From the NCBI GenBank assembly GCA_000729835.1, contig JFHB01000033.1:124001-188000 (forward strand): DNA of 64,000 bases. The letters are read 5' to 3'. This document shows positions 50,893 through 59,833 of this stretch, piece after piece. The DNA is from Atkinsonella hypoxylon (Eukaryota; Ascomycota; Sordariomycetes; Hypocreales; Clavicipitaceae). Position numbers and translations under genes: made by a program. Position 1 is the stretch's first letter. Every line of letters starts with the position of its first letter. A model generated the notes under the pieces. It worked only from the letters and a program-made list of their open reading frames with translations. It did no database searches and was not told the DNA's origin.

Positions 50893-52156
50893 ATGGCCAT
50901 CTTCTCCAAGTTATTGGCGGCATCTGCCTTGCTGGCCTTGGGTAACTGCCATGCAGTAATTCTCGGTGCCCAAGGTCTCCCAGGATCCCCCTCAAGTGTC
51001 GGATATCAAGGTTGGTCACCATGGTCGCAATCTCCTCCGTCAACATGCATCGCGACTAACATGGCGCTTCCTCTTCCAAAGTCAATCCAGGGATTGCTAG
51101 GGACTGCGTCAACGTCAATCCATGCCAGCAGGATGCCACCATCCTTCGACAAGCCGAGATGAATGCCAATGTTGTCAACTCATGTGGTCGTACACAGCTG
51201 AAGGGTAATATTGATGTTGGAGAGAGCGTAGAGACCGCCTTGGCGGCAAAAGCAGTGACTCAAGTCAAGGCTGGTACCGATCTCGCAGTCACCATTCACC
51301 AGGTCAATGCCGATGGCGCTGGTCCATTTATCTGCGATATTGATCAGACCGGCAACTCTGGTATCAAATTTGATGTGAGTGATGCAAATCTTTGATATTC
51401 TGTCACAGACCGTGTATTTTGCTAAAAAACAAGGATGAAGCCCCTCAATGTAACGAACAACGTGCCCGGATCGAACGGTCTCTCTCTGGTCAAGGCGCAG
51501 GCCTTCAACATGACCATTCAACTCCCTAAAGACCTCAATTGCTCTGGCGGTAAGTTATTTACCTACAATTCATATCACAAGTGACGCTATACATGGAGGG
51601 CTAATACACAAAAGGATCCACTGGTAACGCCTGTACCGTTCGCTGCCGCAACAACGCCGTAGCCGGTCCCTTCGGCGGCTGCTTTGCGATCCAGCAGGTG
51701 GACAACAAGCCGACTGTTCACACTGCACAGGGGATTCTCACCGCGCAGAACTTCACCAAAGTCCAGGACCAAATCCAGAAGAATCAGGCTAATTTCAAGG
51801 CAGCCTTGGAGGCCAACGGGAAAGCTAGCACTGACGAGGCCAAGCAGAACCTCGCTAACATAAATGCCCTTCTCAAAGGATCACAGCTAGATCCTGCCCA
51901 GACCTCGCCCCCGCCCCCGGCGAATGGTAACAATCCTCCTCAGCCGACGGGCGGTAACGACGGCGGCAAACAGGGTGGAAATGGTGGAAACCAGGCGGGC
52001 CAAAACCGCGCTGCAAATCAAGCTGCCAATAGCCATCCGGCCGGAACCCAGAACGCAACTAGGAGTCAAGGCAAGAAAAATAAAGGAAACCAGGCGCGGG
52101 CGGCCAAAAACCGTAACGGTGGCTCTACAAGAAGAGCAACCCGCAATGGCAAGTGA
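50893..52156 (+). CDS. Egh16-like (DUF3129) secreted protein, GAS/MAS family
   Basis: Secreted protein of the appressorium-associated Egh16H/GAS1/GAS2/MAS family, 353 residues. Exons 50893-51010, 51082-51374, 51441-51549 and 51615-52156; phases agree. The signal peptide is MAIFSKLLAASALLALGNCHA, followed by the family opening VILGAQGLPGSPSSVGYQ. Conserved Cys-containing segments are IARDCVNVNPCQQDATIL, VVNSCGRTQL, GPFICDIDQTGN, LNCSGG and GNACTVRCRNNAVAGPFGGC. The third exon's acceptor is placed at ATGAAG|CCC because it alone keeps frame. After about residue 250 the protein changes to a Pro/Gly/Asn-rich, then strongly basic tail (NGNNPPQPTGGNDGG; KKNKGNQARAAKNRNGG). Family members are linked to host penetration in plant and insect pathogens; a similar role here is inference. 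Confidence 0.88.
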
Positions 52157-52397
52157 AACGGTCCTAGAAAGGCCCAACAGCCTGGGTCCTGAAGAGAGCT
52201 GGCGCTTGCATCTTCATGTCGAGTTAAAGAACGGCAAAGCCGACATTAAGCTGGCTGTGCAGGATCACGAATCGGACGTCCCGAAAAGTATTTACCAGTC
52301 ACTGGTTATCCTGGGATAATTTCGCGCTGGCGGCGTTAACGGCGACACTCATTGTTTTGTGATATAAGGTAGAACCAGCGAGGTGTTTTTTTCTTTC

Positions 52398-53318
52398 TTA
52401 TAGTAATGAATTCTTTAAACTGTCTACCACCATTGAATAAGATTTGTCCCTTTTTTCCGGGTTGAAAATCCGAGGCTTAATCTCTTTGTCGAATCCATGA
52501 GAGACACCATCCAATTTGACAAGCTTGATGCCACAGCCAGCCCGCTTAAGCTTGTCTCCCAGAACCTCAGCTTCCGGAGCCAGTACGTCTCCGGAGCAGA
52601 CAAAAATTAGGCCATGAGGGGGAAAAGACGACTCGTCGGCATACATGGGGGAGGCTTTGGGCAACGCGCGGTCCTCAACCCGGGGGATGTAGGCGTCTGT
52701 GAACAAGTGCAGAGCTGCTATGGGTAGGGGTGAAATTGGTTCTGGAACAGATTTGGCCTCTGGAGAAATGGTGAAATCGGTTCCTGAATAGAACGAATAG
52801 ACCGCATTGACGTTGATATTCTTCAATTCTCGTCTCAGTTCAGATGCTGCAACCAGAGCGATATGGCCGCCCGAGCTGAATCCCGACAATGCAACGCGAC
52901 TGCGGTCAAAAAGATGGTTCTGGCTCCCCACCCATCTCAAGACATCCTCAGCATCCTCCACCGCTGCAGGGAAAGGATGCTCAGGTCCTTTACGGTAGTC
53001 TGCATCTAGTACAAGCGTGTTGGCCTCGCGGGCTATCCTGTCGCAAAACTGGTGGTCGAGACCCAGATTGGGCAGGACGTATCCGCCGCCGTGCCAGTTG
53101 ATGACAACGCTGCGAGGCCTGTTAACGTCGTAGTCGACAGGATGGTATATCCAGGCGTTGATGGAGCGCCTAGCATCGCGGGAGGGGATGCGTATCTTTT
53201 TGCGGTCGCAGGTCGGAGAAGGTGACAGGTAGCGGCGCGTGCCGATGTAATTGAGAACGCGGATTACAGAGATGATCAATTTGAGCTTTAAGTATTGCCA
53301 GAATCCGTGAGAGGCCAT
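52398..53318 (-). CDS. Alpha/beta hydrolase, HSL-type (fold-3) esterase
   Basis: Single exon, 306 residues. The hormone-sensitive-lipase-like subfamily is shown by the oxyanion-hole motif HGGG at residues 76-79 (VINWHGGGYVLPN), the nucleophile elbow GFSSGG at 146-151 (Ser148; most members have GDSAGG, so the Asp is replaced by Phe), the acid-bearing stretch CSGDVLAPEAEVLG and the C-terminal catalytic His in VSHGF. A hydrophobic N-terminal helix (LKLKLIISVIRVLNYIG) could anchor it to a membrane. No intron or signal peptide cleavage site is evident. The substrate is unknown. Its 3' end is 241 bp from the Egh16-like gene, with the two genes convergent. Confidence 0.88.
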   Translation of the reverse strand: MASHGFWQYLKLKLIISVIRVLNYIGTRRYLSPSPTCDRKKIRIPSRDARRSINAWIYHPVDYDVNRPRSVVINWHGGGYVLPNLGLDHQFCDRIAREANTLVLDADYRKGPEHPFPAAVEDAEDVLRWVGSQNHLFDRSRVALSGFSSGGHIALVAASELRRELKNINVNAVYSFYSGTDFTISPEAKSVPEPISPLPIAALHLFTDAYIPRVEDRALPKASPMYADESSFPPHGLIFVCSGDVLAPEAEVLGDKLKRAGCGIKLVKLDGVSHGFDKEIKPRIFNPEKRDKSYSMVVDSLKNSLL

Positions 53319-53813
53319 CGCGACGTCAGGAGATGGACTTTAGACCATGGGGGGTGGATTGAAACTTGAAAGGCGCGCGCCGCCTTTTTAAACTTTGATC
53401 TTCGAAGAGCAACTTGGGAAAGCGGAGCGATTTGCGTCATGCGAAGCAGCAGAAGGTGGGAGAAGCGTAGCTCCCCTCTTTGTCTTTATATAATGAGCGT
53501 CAGGTTGAGCCATGAATCTTCTGTGATATTTAATGTAACTTAGTAAGTAGTACCTAATCGATGGGAACATGCAAAAGGGTCCAGTCCTATCACAGCGTTG
53601 CCCGCTCGGCAGTGGGGAACATCCCCATGGACAACTGCGGAGTCGTGAGATCATAAAATGGTCCCGTCTCCCACAAAGCGGCATTTTTATCCATCCGTTT
53701 GTTCACTTTGTCTTTACAGACTTTCACAAAGCCCCTAGGATTCCAAACCCTCCCAACCCAAATCTCGACCACAAGAGCCTGATTGGTACGCGACAAGCGT
53801 CCAAGAAGCAACG
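53319..53813. promoter_or_regulatory. Divergent upstream region of esterase and THI5
   Basis: Holds the promoters of the minus-strand esterase and the plus-strand THI5 leader. Candidate distal 5' splice site GTACGC at 53786 lies at its right edge. No factor site is claimed. Confidence 0.4.
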
Positions 53814-53981
53814 ATGCCTATCGCAATGGAACTATATTCAGGTCGAGGTAAAGTGAACCAAGAATGCAACCGGGTGTTCAATCTTATTCCTGCTAGCGGT
53901 GCCCGTTCTTGGTGCGAGTCCGAGACTTGGCTTGTTTGTGTCCCGAAATGCGTAGTATTGGCGACGCAAGAGCAGCCATAA
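53814..53981 (+). CDS. Upstream ORF in the THI5 leader
   Basis: ATG at 53814, 55 codons, ending in TAA at 53979-53981 inside the P3 arm of the TPP aptamer when the leader is unspliced. If splicing uses the GTAAAG donor at 53848 and the acceptor at 54142, the same uORF instead reads through into the THI5 start and stops at 54180, overlapping the THI5 ATG (54167) out of frame. Either way it should reduce THI5 translation. If a more distal donor such as 53786 is used, the uORF start is removed. The peptide itself is not expected to be functional. Confidence 0.55.
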   Translation: MPIAMELYSGRGKVNQECNRVFNLIPASGARSWCESETWLVCVPKCVVLATQEQP

Positions 53982-54079
53982 GTTTCAAGTCTGCTCCGAG
54001 AAAGGGTACTGTTAGCAAGACGATTGATCTGAGAAATACCGGTGAACTTGATCTGGATAATACCAGCGAAAGGATTTGC
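53866..54079 (+). promoter_or_regulatory. TPP riboswitch aptamer (THI-box) in THI5 5' leader intron
   Basis: The conserved core is clear at 54029-54073: CTGAGA, then ATACCGGTGAAC, TTGATCTGGATAATACC and AGCGAAAGGA, closely matching the THI-box consensus. P1 can form from GCAACC (53866-53871) with GGATTTGC near 54079. P2 is TCAATC (from about 53878) with GATTGA (54022-54027). P3 is extended: CTAGCGGTGCCC pairs with GGGTACTGTTAG including G-U pairs, and AGACTTG pairs with CAAGTCT further out. The long P3 is typical of fungal aptamers. It lies inside a candidate 5' UTR intron with donor GTAAAG at 53848 and acceptor at 54142 (branch CTAAC at 54130). It is expected to repress THI5 when TPP is abundant. 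Confidence 0.93.
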
Positions 54080-54166
54080 TTCTTGAAGCCCCTCTCTCCC
54101 GATATATGTATGCCGGGACATTGGCTGAACTAACTCTTGCAGCATTCACCTCCTCGAGCCGTCAGG

Positions 54167-55424
54167 ATGTCTACGGATAAGATTACATTCCTTACCAACT
54201 GGTACGAGACTTATCCTATCCCAAGACACTGCTTGCAGGTTGTCTGCTATCTATGCTGACTTGGCTTCCAGGCGCGCTACGCCTTACCATGCTCCCTTGT
54301 ACCTGGCTCAGGCTAAGGGATATTTCAAGGAGGAGGGCATTAAGGTTGCCTTGTTGGAACCCAATGATCCAAGTGTAGGAGTAGCCGCTTTGGGATTCTG
54401 AAGGTGTTGTAGAGCTAACAGAGTTGCGTCAGGATGTCACTGAGATTATTGGTACCGGCAAAGTCGACCTTGGCTTCAAAGCCATGATTCACACCCTGGC
54501 GGTAAGTAAACCTCTGCCATTCTCTCTTCCTTCTTCGCATCCGCTTAGAGCTTTTCTGATGCATGTCTTTGGAAAACCTTGCTGATGATAACAATGGACT
54601 AGGCCAAGGCTCGCAACTTCCCTGTACTTTCCATCGGAAGTCTCCTTGACGAGCCCTTTACCGGCGTGGTCTACCTCAAAGAGTCCGGCATTACTACTGA
54701 CTTTCGCTCTCTCAAGGGCAAGCGAATTGGGTATGTCGGCGAGTTCGGCAAGATCCAGATTGATGAGCTCACATCCCACTATGGACTCACACCTGCCGAT
54801 TACACCGCCGTGCGATGTGGCATGAATGTCTCCAAAGCCATCATCCAGGGTGACATTGACGCCGGTATTGGTCTTGAAAACGTCCAGATGGTCGAACTGG
54901 AGGAGTGGCTTGCCGCACAGGGGAGGGAAAAGTCCGACGTGCAGATGCTTCGCATTGACGAGCTTGCGGAGCTCGGATGCTGCTGCTTCTGCTCCATCCT
55001 CTACATCGGCAACGAGAAATTTATCGCGCAGAACCCCGACAAGGTGCGAGCCTTCATGCGTGCAGTGAAAAAGGCCACCGACTTTGTTCTCGCGGACCCC
55101 TACAATGCTTGGAAGGAGTACGTCGATTTCAAGCCAGTCATGAACTCGGAGACCAACTGGAAGATCTTTGAGCGCAGCTACGCCTACTTCTCGCAGGATC
55201 TGAAGAATGTCCGTCGTGACTGGAACAAAGTCACCAGATATGGCCAGAGGCTGGGAGTCCTGAGCCCCGATTTCCAGCCCAATTACACCAACGAGTTCCT
55301 CAGCTGGGAATTGGAGCCCGAGTCTGCAGACCCAACTGGCGACCAGAAGCGCATGGTTGAGCTGCAGTGTGATGTCGCTCGCTGTGGTGGCTTCCGTCGT
55401 CTTCCAGCTACCGTGAAGGCGTGA
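54167..55424 (+). CDS. thi5: HMP-P synthase THI5/NMT1, thiamine pyrimidine biosynthesis
   Basis: Makes 4-amino-5-hydroxymethyl-2-methylpyrimidine phosphate from PLP and an active-site histidine of the protein itself, a single-turnover suicide reaction needing iron. Exons 54167-54201, 54272-54374, 54433-54501, 54603-55424 give 342 residues, close to yeast Thi5 (340). The PLP-binding Lys62 and donor His66 are both present in GFKAMIHTLA, and the CCCFC motif is at 195-199. The start MSTDKITFLTNWRATPYHAPL matches the family. Other conserved parts are LLEPNDPSDVTEIIG and GKRIGYVGEFGKIQIDEL. Expression should be controlled by the TPP riboswitch and uORF in the leader. Confidence 0.97.
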
Positions 55425-56226
55425 ATGCCGAGCCTTGGCGTCGAAAGAGCCGACATGGCATTGCTCGTGCAGAAAACGTGGTTCATGCTCGCTAATTCAA
55501 CTGATGTACACTCGCTAAGCTCATGAGCCCATGGTCTGTAATCGAGTAGTTTAAAGAATTAGTCATACGCAATACATTTTTCATCTGCTTTCGACTTACT
55601 CCCTCGGCATCAGCCTGGCATACATAAATCTACCGATTACCTCTGCGTGTGGTTTAAAGCAGAATTCACGAATCATCAGCCGATATGGCCCTGAAATATC
55701 GTAGCCGAACAGCAGGCCACCGGTAGCGCTGATGCAGCCACCAGGTGATGGGCAATACTTGCCGCCGTGGCAGAGAAACCAGGGACGCTGAACGATAAAC
55801 GGTGTCAACGTGAAGCCGCCAGGCATGCGCAACGGTGCTATTAGAAGCAGCTCTCCAATCTCTCCAATGTGCCATGGCATGGCGGATCATGTCTTTCCCC
55901 CCCCTGTTCTTTGCTGCGTTGCGGGGCGTCGCCAGATCTTCTCCCCGAATCCTTCACGATGTGGCTGCGGGTGGCGCTGCGTCCGCTGTCAACGCTAGCC
56001 AAATCAATGGGTTCCGCCGCCTTCGCCTTTAGGTTGGAGGATTCAACCAAAGACGCTCACGCTCAAACCTCCCTCAACAACTCACCTCCACGATATAGAA
56101 ACTATTTCGCCCGTCGCTCAATTGGTGCCTCTAGCCCTGCGCTTTCTCTCCCACCCTTTTTTCTTCGGCCTGAGCTGAGGACGACTATTTCCTGCCTCAG
56201 CCCAAGCACCTAGTAGCAAAGCAAAG
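55425..56226. other. Intergenic spacer with possible transporter fragment
   Basis: 3' flank of THI5 and 5' flank of the oxidoreductase. The only coding-like text is the short MFS-like fragment listed separately. Confidence 0.5.
55596..55780 (-). pseudogene. Possible MFS sugar-transporter fragment
   Basis: The minus-strand frame reads GGCISATGGLLFGYDISG, which looks like helix 1 of MFS sugar porters (GGLLFGYD is a hallmark), then PYRLMIREFCFKPHAEVIG, which is not clearly in register. No helices 2-12 follow and the frame ends at 55596. The match is short and could be chance. Confidence 0.3.
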
Positions 56227-57364
56227 ATGCCACCTCGCAGGCTCAAGATTGCTGTCGCCGGTCTCGGACGCATGGGCAAGCGACATGCCCTCAACTTCTT
56301 CCAGTTCGTCCCACGCGCAGAGCTCGTCGCCGTCTCATCGCCCGATGCACAGGAGCGGGAATGGGCTCGGGAACACTTGGAGCCTTTCGGCATCACAATC
56401 TACGAGGATTACCATGATATGCTCAAGCACGAGGGGCTCGAGGCTGTCTGCATTGCCTCAGCTACCGCGGTGCACGCTTCGCAGACGATTGCGGGCATCG
56501 AAGCTGGCAAGCATGTCCTCTGCGAGAAACCTCTGGCCATCTCGGCCGAAGTGGTGAGCATACGCCATGCACCTCCAAGTTCAAAGAGACGGGCTTTCTG
56601 ACAAGAATCTGGCGCAGTCCCAAACAGTTGTAGATGCCGCTGCTCGCCGACCAGACCTCAAGGTCATGTGTGGCTTCTCGCGACGCTTCGATGAGAGCTA
56701 CCGCGATGCCTATGCGAAGATGAAGGCCGGCCTGATTGGTCGACCGTCTGTTTTCCGAAGCCAGACCTGCGACATGCTCGCCCCGTCCGGCTTTCTCGTT
56801 GCCTATGCCCAGCACAGCGGCGGCATCTTCGTCGATTGCTCCATCCACGACATTGACCTGGCACTCTGGTTCTTCGGAGAGGACGGCGAAAGCAAAATCA
56901 AGTCCGTCAGCGCTGTCGGTATCACGGCCGTGGAACCCGAGCTGCGCAAACACAACGACCGTGATAACGCGGTCGGCCTCATTGACTTTGTGGACGGTCG
57001 CATCGTCTACCTCTACTGCTCTCGCATGATGGCAGCAGGACAGGAGGACACCACCGAGATCATCGGCACCAAAGGCAAGCTCGGCATCAACACCATCCCC
57101 ACGGCCAACCTGGTTCGCATCTACGAGCCCAACGGCATCCGACACGAGGTCCCCAAGACCTACTGGGATCGCTTCAAGAACGCCTTTACCACCGAAGCCA
57201 AAGAGTTCACAGCTTGCTGTCTGGATGACACGGAAGTGCCAGTCAAGCTGGCTACTGCCGTGGCTGCCGTCAAGATTGGTGCCGCGCTGCAGGAATCAAT
57301 GATTTCCGGCGACAAAATTTGGTTCAACAAAGATGGGGAGCGGGTCGAAAGATCTCAGCTCTAG
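56227..57364 (+). CDS. Gfo/Idh/MocA oxidoreductase, inositol 2-dehydrogenase-like
   Basis: NAD(P)-dependent sugar/inositol dehydrogenase, 357 residues. Two exons, 56227-56553 and 56618-57364, phase-0 intron of 64 bp. The Rossmann fold opens KIAVAGLGRMGKRHALNF; the family EKP motif is in GKHVLCEKPLAISAE (catalytic Lys near 98); the C-terminal domain has the catalytic-type segment GGIFVDCSIHDIDLALWFFG with Asp and His. The pattern FSRRFDESYRDAYAKMKAG and GRPSVFRSQTCDM resembles myo-inositol 2-dehydrogenases. The substrate is inferred. It is transcribed in the same direction as THI5 but 802 bp away, with no sign of co-regulation. Confidence 0.87.
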
Positions 57365-57945
57365 ACGGGCGGCCTATCCTAATTTCCATGGGCGTTTAGG
57401 ATGAAGTTCGCAACCAAGGAAGACGTCTCCGCGGTGTTTGGTCCCCCTAAGGACGTAAAAGCTAATATGCCCAACTACGCGAAGACGCGCTACGTCGAAC
57501 GGACATCATGGGCATCCGCGTCATTAATTTGGCCCAACGCAGCCGGGCACTCATCGTTGCAGTGCGAGAGCTCCGGCATGGCGGTTTATGCACACAAGCC
57601 AAGACAACTACTGTCGCGGCATATAGTTAGCTGCGAGCTCGGAGAAACATACCACAAGGGTATGAAGATCTCTTATAAAGAGGGGCAGCGCAAGTCGTGA
57701 CGTAATTGATTGCGCTATTTGTACTGCTATTTTGTCTATTAAATTAGAGAAAGAATCCCTCTAGATCTCTTTTATATTTAGATTAGTATGCGTCTTAATC
57801 TTAATCTATTTTCTTTTTAATTATTGCGCCTAAGCGTAGCACAATTGTTCGACAAATAATAGCATGAATTCATTCATCATCTAAGTACCAAAAAGATCTA
57901 GACCTCTTATTTAATAGACAAAATGGCAGAGAAAATAACGTAATC
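57365..57945. other. Intergenic spacer, AT-rich near the LTR
   Basis: 3' flank of the oxidoreductase. The stretch 57715-57945 is AT-rich with no coding signal and ends in the left copy of the LTR target duplication (TAATC, 57941-57945). A 99-codon ORF at 57401-57700 has no coding support. Confidence 0.55.
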
Positions 57946-58197
57946 TGTTGGAACATGCAGTATCAGGCTACAAGCTGCGCGCTGATTGGCGTGGATGCTC
58001 CGCATTGGGTTGCGCGTTGATTGGTGGAGCGCGTCGGACAAGTGAGGCCTCACGTGTGATCCACAACACCACTAGCCCCTATATGTACGAGCCTTTTAGG
58101 TAGGATAGATAGATAGTTAGAATCAATCAACAAGAAGAATATATCGCTGTACCGTACGCACTAGTGCATACCCCCTTTTCCCTTGGTCTTCCCAACA
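57946..58197. mobile_element. Solo LTR with 5-bp target-site duplication
   Basis: 252 bp starting TGTTGGAACATGCAG and ending CTTCCCAACA; the ends form a perfect TGTTGG/CCAACA inverted repeat, typical of LTR retrotransposons of the Ty1/copia type. It is flanked on both sides by TAATC (57941-57945 and 58198-58202), a 5-bp duplication as left by an integrase. No internal retrotransposon coding region or second LTR lies next to it, so it is a solo LTR left by LTR-LTR recombination. The superfamily assignment rests on the end sequence and is tentative. Confidence 0.85.
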
Positions 58198-58547
58198 TAA
58201 TCAATTACATTATAACTTGCTCTACCCCTCTCTATAAGAGCTCTTTATATCCTTGTGGTATGCTCCTCCGAGCTCGAAGCCTCTACACCGCAACAACAAT
58301 AACCCACATAGGAAGCCCGTGCTATGAGCGGGGAAGTGTGATACCCAAAAGCTCCGATCATAGCATAACTAGCGCAGCCACAGAGCACAAGGAGCTCAGG
58401 TCAGGAATAACTGACTTAGGCCTTAGGCCAGGGTGCTCTTTTCGTCGTAGAATTGAGGATAAATAGCTTCACGATTCCGTTTGTCAGATAGACCAATAGT
58501 CAATCTATCTCAATTCATTCATCTTATCATTTGTTACTCAAGGGAGC
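58198..58547. other. Short spacer right of the LTR
   Basis: Holds the right target-site duplication and the promoter side of the small Cys-rich gene. Nothing else is seen. Confidence 0.5.
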
Positions 58548-59113
58548 ATGCGTCATGCAAGAGTTGCTTCAGCAAGAAAGGGGAAGGCAGTAAGCTCTGT
58601 TCCGTTCATCGCAATTTGCAACAGTTCAACTAACGCTTATAGTCGCTGGCGTCACCTAAGCGTGGTACTCCTAGGGAGGTTCCTTGCGAAAGGTGCCTTA
58701 GAGCTGCTCTCGCCGGTAAGGGAGACGCAGGACGATGCTACGACTGCGCTTCTGGCCGTAGTCATCGATGCTTCTCGTGCAGAAAGGGCAATCACAATTG
58801 CCCTCGCCTGCACCCTGTTTTAGTGCCCCTAACTAAACGGTTGCTTGAGGCTGGTGAGGCTAAGGACGAGCATGTACGTTCGATTATATCCATTGATGTA
58901 AAGCTCTTATGCTGACGATAGTAGATGTACCAGAAGTGCCGCCAGGCGCTTCGCACCCAAATGGAGGTCCTTACGGAGCCTAACTCTGTGTATAAGCAGG
59001 AATCCGCTGGGCAGGGGGCAGAGAAAGCCGAAGAAAGCTCCTCTGCTAATAAAGAGGACAAGATTGCTGCTGTAATAGCGTATCTTGAATGCGCTGTGCG
59101 CATCCTTGTCTAA
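58548..59113 (+). CDS. Small Cys-rich putative zinc-binding protein
   Basis: Three exons (58548-58589, 58643-58873, 58925-59113) give 153 residues; donors are GTAAGC and GTACGT, the acceptor before exon 3 reads GTAG|ATG. The centre is a Cys/His cluster: REVPCERCLRAALAGKG, CYDCASGRSHRCFSC and KGNHNCPRLHPV, a pattern I associate with a fungal-specific family of short proteins with CxxC pairs, present in multiple copies in some ascomycetes. The C-terminal exon is hydrophilic with an Ala/Ile-rich helix (DKIAAVIAYLECAVRIL). No catalytic residue is recognised and the function is unknown. It lies 350 bp from a solo LTR, and the downstream fragment may once have belonged to it. Confidence 0.55.
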
Positions 59114-59160
59114 TTCTTTGTGCTCCCGCCTTTCCTATATTGCTTTGCTGTTGCTTTCCA

Positions 59161-59833
59161 GGGAGACTCAGGTGCCATAATCAGCAAGACCAAGGACAGT
59201 GACGAAGAGCCCTTTCAGTGAACCATCGACGCTAATTCACAGGTCATTGAGCTCCTGGATTTTACTCGGCCTAATGGCACTAAAGCCATATTTACCAAGG
59301 AGGACTATCGCCAGCTTCTGGATGCGCTCTTCTACGCCGGAACTCGCTCTGGCAGTCAATTCGAGTACAAGGACGTGCCGAATGGGTTGCATTTCTATGT
59401 CCTTGAGAAGATATGCGATCAATTGGGAGTCTTGTCATATAAAGTAGGCGTAAGAAGTCTCAAGAGCACCAACAAGAGCAAGTTTAACGTGAAGCTCGGG
59501 GAGGGACGCACAGTCTCGGTAGATTCTACGCCTACGCGCAAAGGCGTCTTCTACTCCTTTGATCTGACAAATGCCTGGACGTACACGGAAGGCTCTGGCA
59601 ATACGCCGGAGTTGTCCAGATATCTTGGCTCTGATATCTATCGGCTTCAAGCTGATATTAAGGGCAGGGGGTGGCGAACGGAAGTTCTTAATGCGTTGGC
59701 GACTGCCAAGTTTGGAGAGACTGTATCAGTGAATGTCGCAGTGGGGGCAACGGCTGATGCGGAGGACACTGGTGTTGTCACCCTGACGATAAATTCTGAG
59801 TCTGATCCCTCGGTTAAGGCTAAGGCAACGTGA
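59161..59833 (+). pseudogene. Interrupted coding fragment with C-terminal beta-rich module
   Basis: One frame reads as protein from about 59162 to 59833 but is cut by a TGA at 59219-59221: SGAIISKTKDSDEEPFQ, stop, then TIDANSQVIELLDF and on to the end. The second half (from about 59480) has alternating beta-type text (KFNVKLGEGRTVSVDS; GVFYSFDLTNAWTYTEG; FGETVSVNVAVGATADAED; GVVTLTINSES), like the C-terminal beta-sandwich of a secreted enzyme. No ATG-led start or signal peptide was found. An acceptor-like TTTCCAG sits just before the frame at 59154-59160, and a weak donor-like GTCTAA ends the Cys-rich gene, so the two may be parts of one decayed gene. The family is not identified. Confidence 0.4.

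Noticed and set aside
57401..57700. 99-codon ORF downstream of the oxidoreductase
   Set aside because: No domain or coding-like pattern; it probably lies in the 3' UTR and flank.
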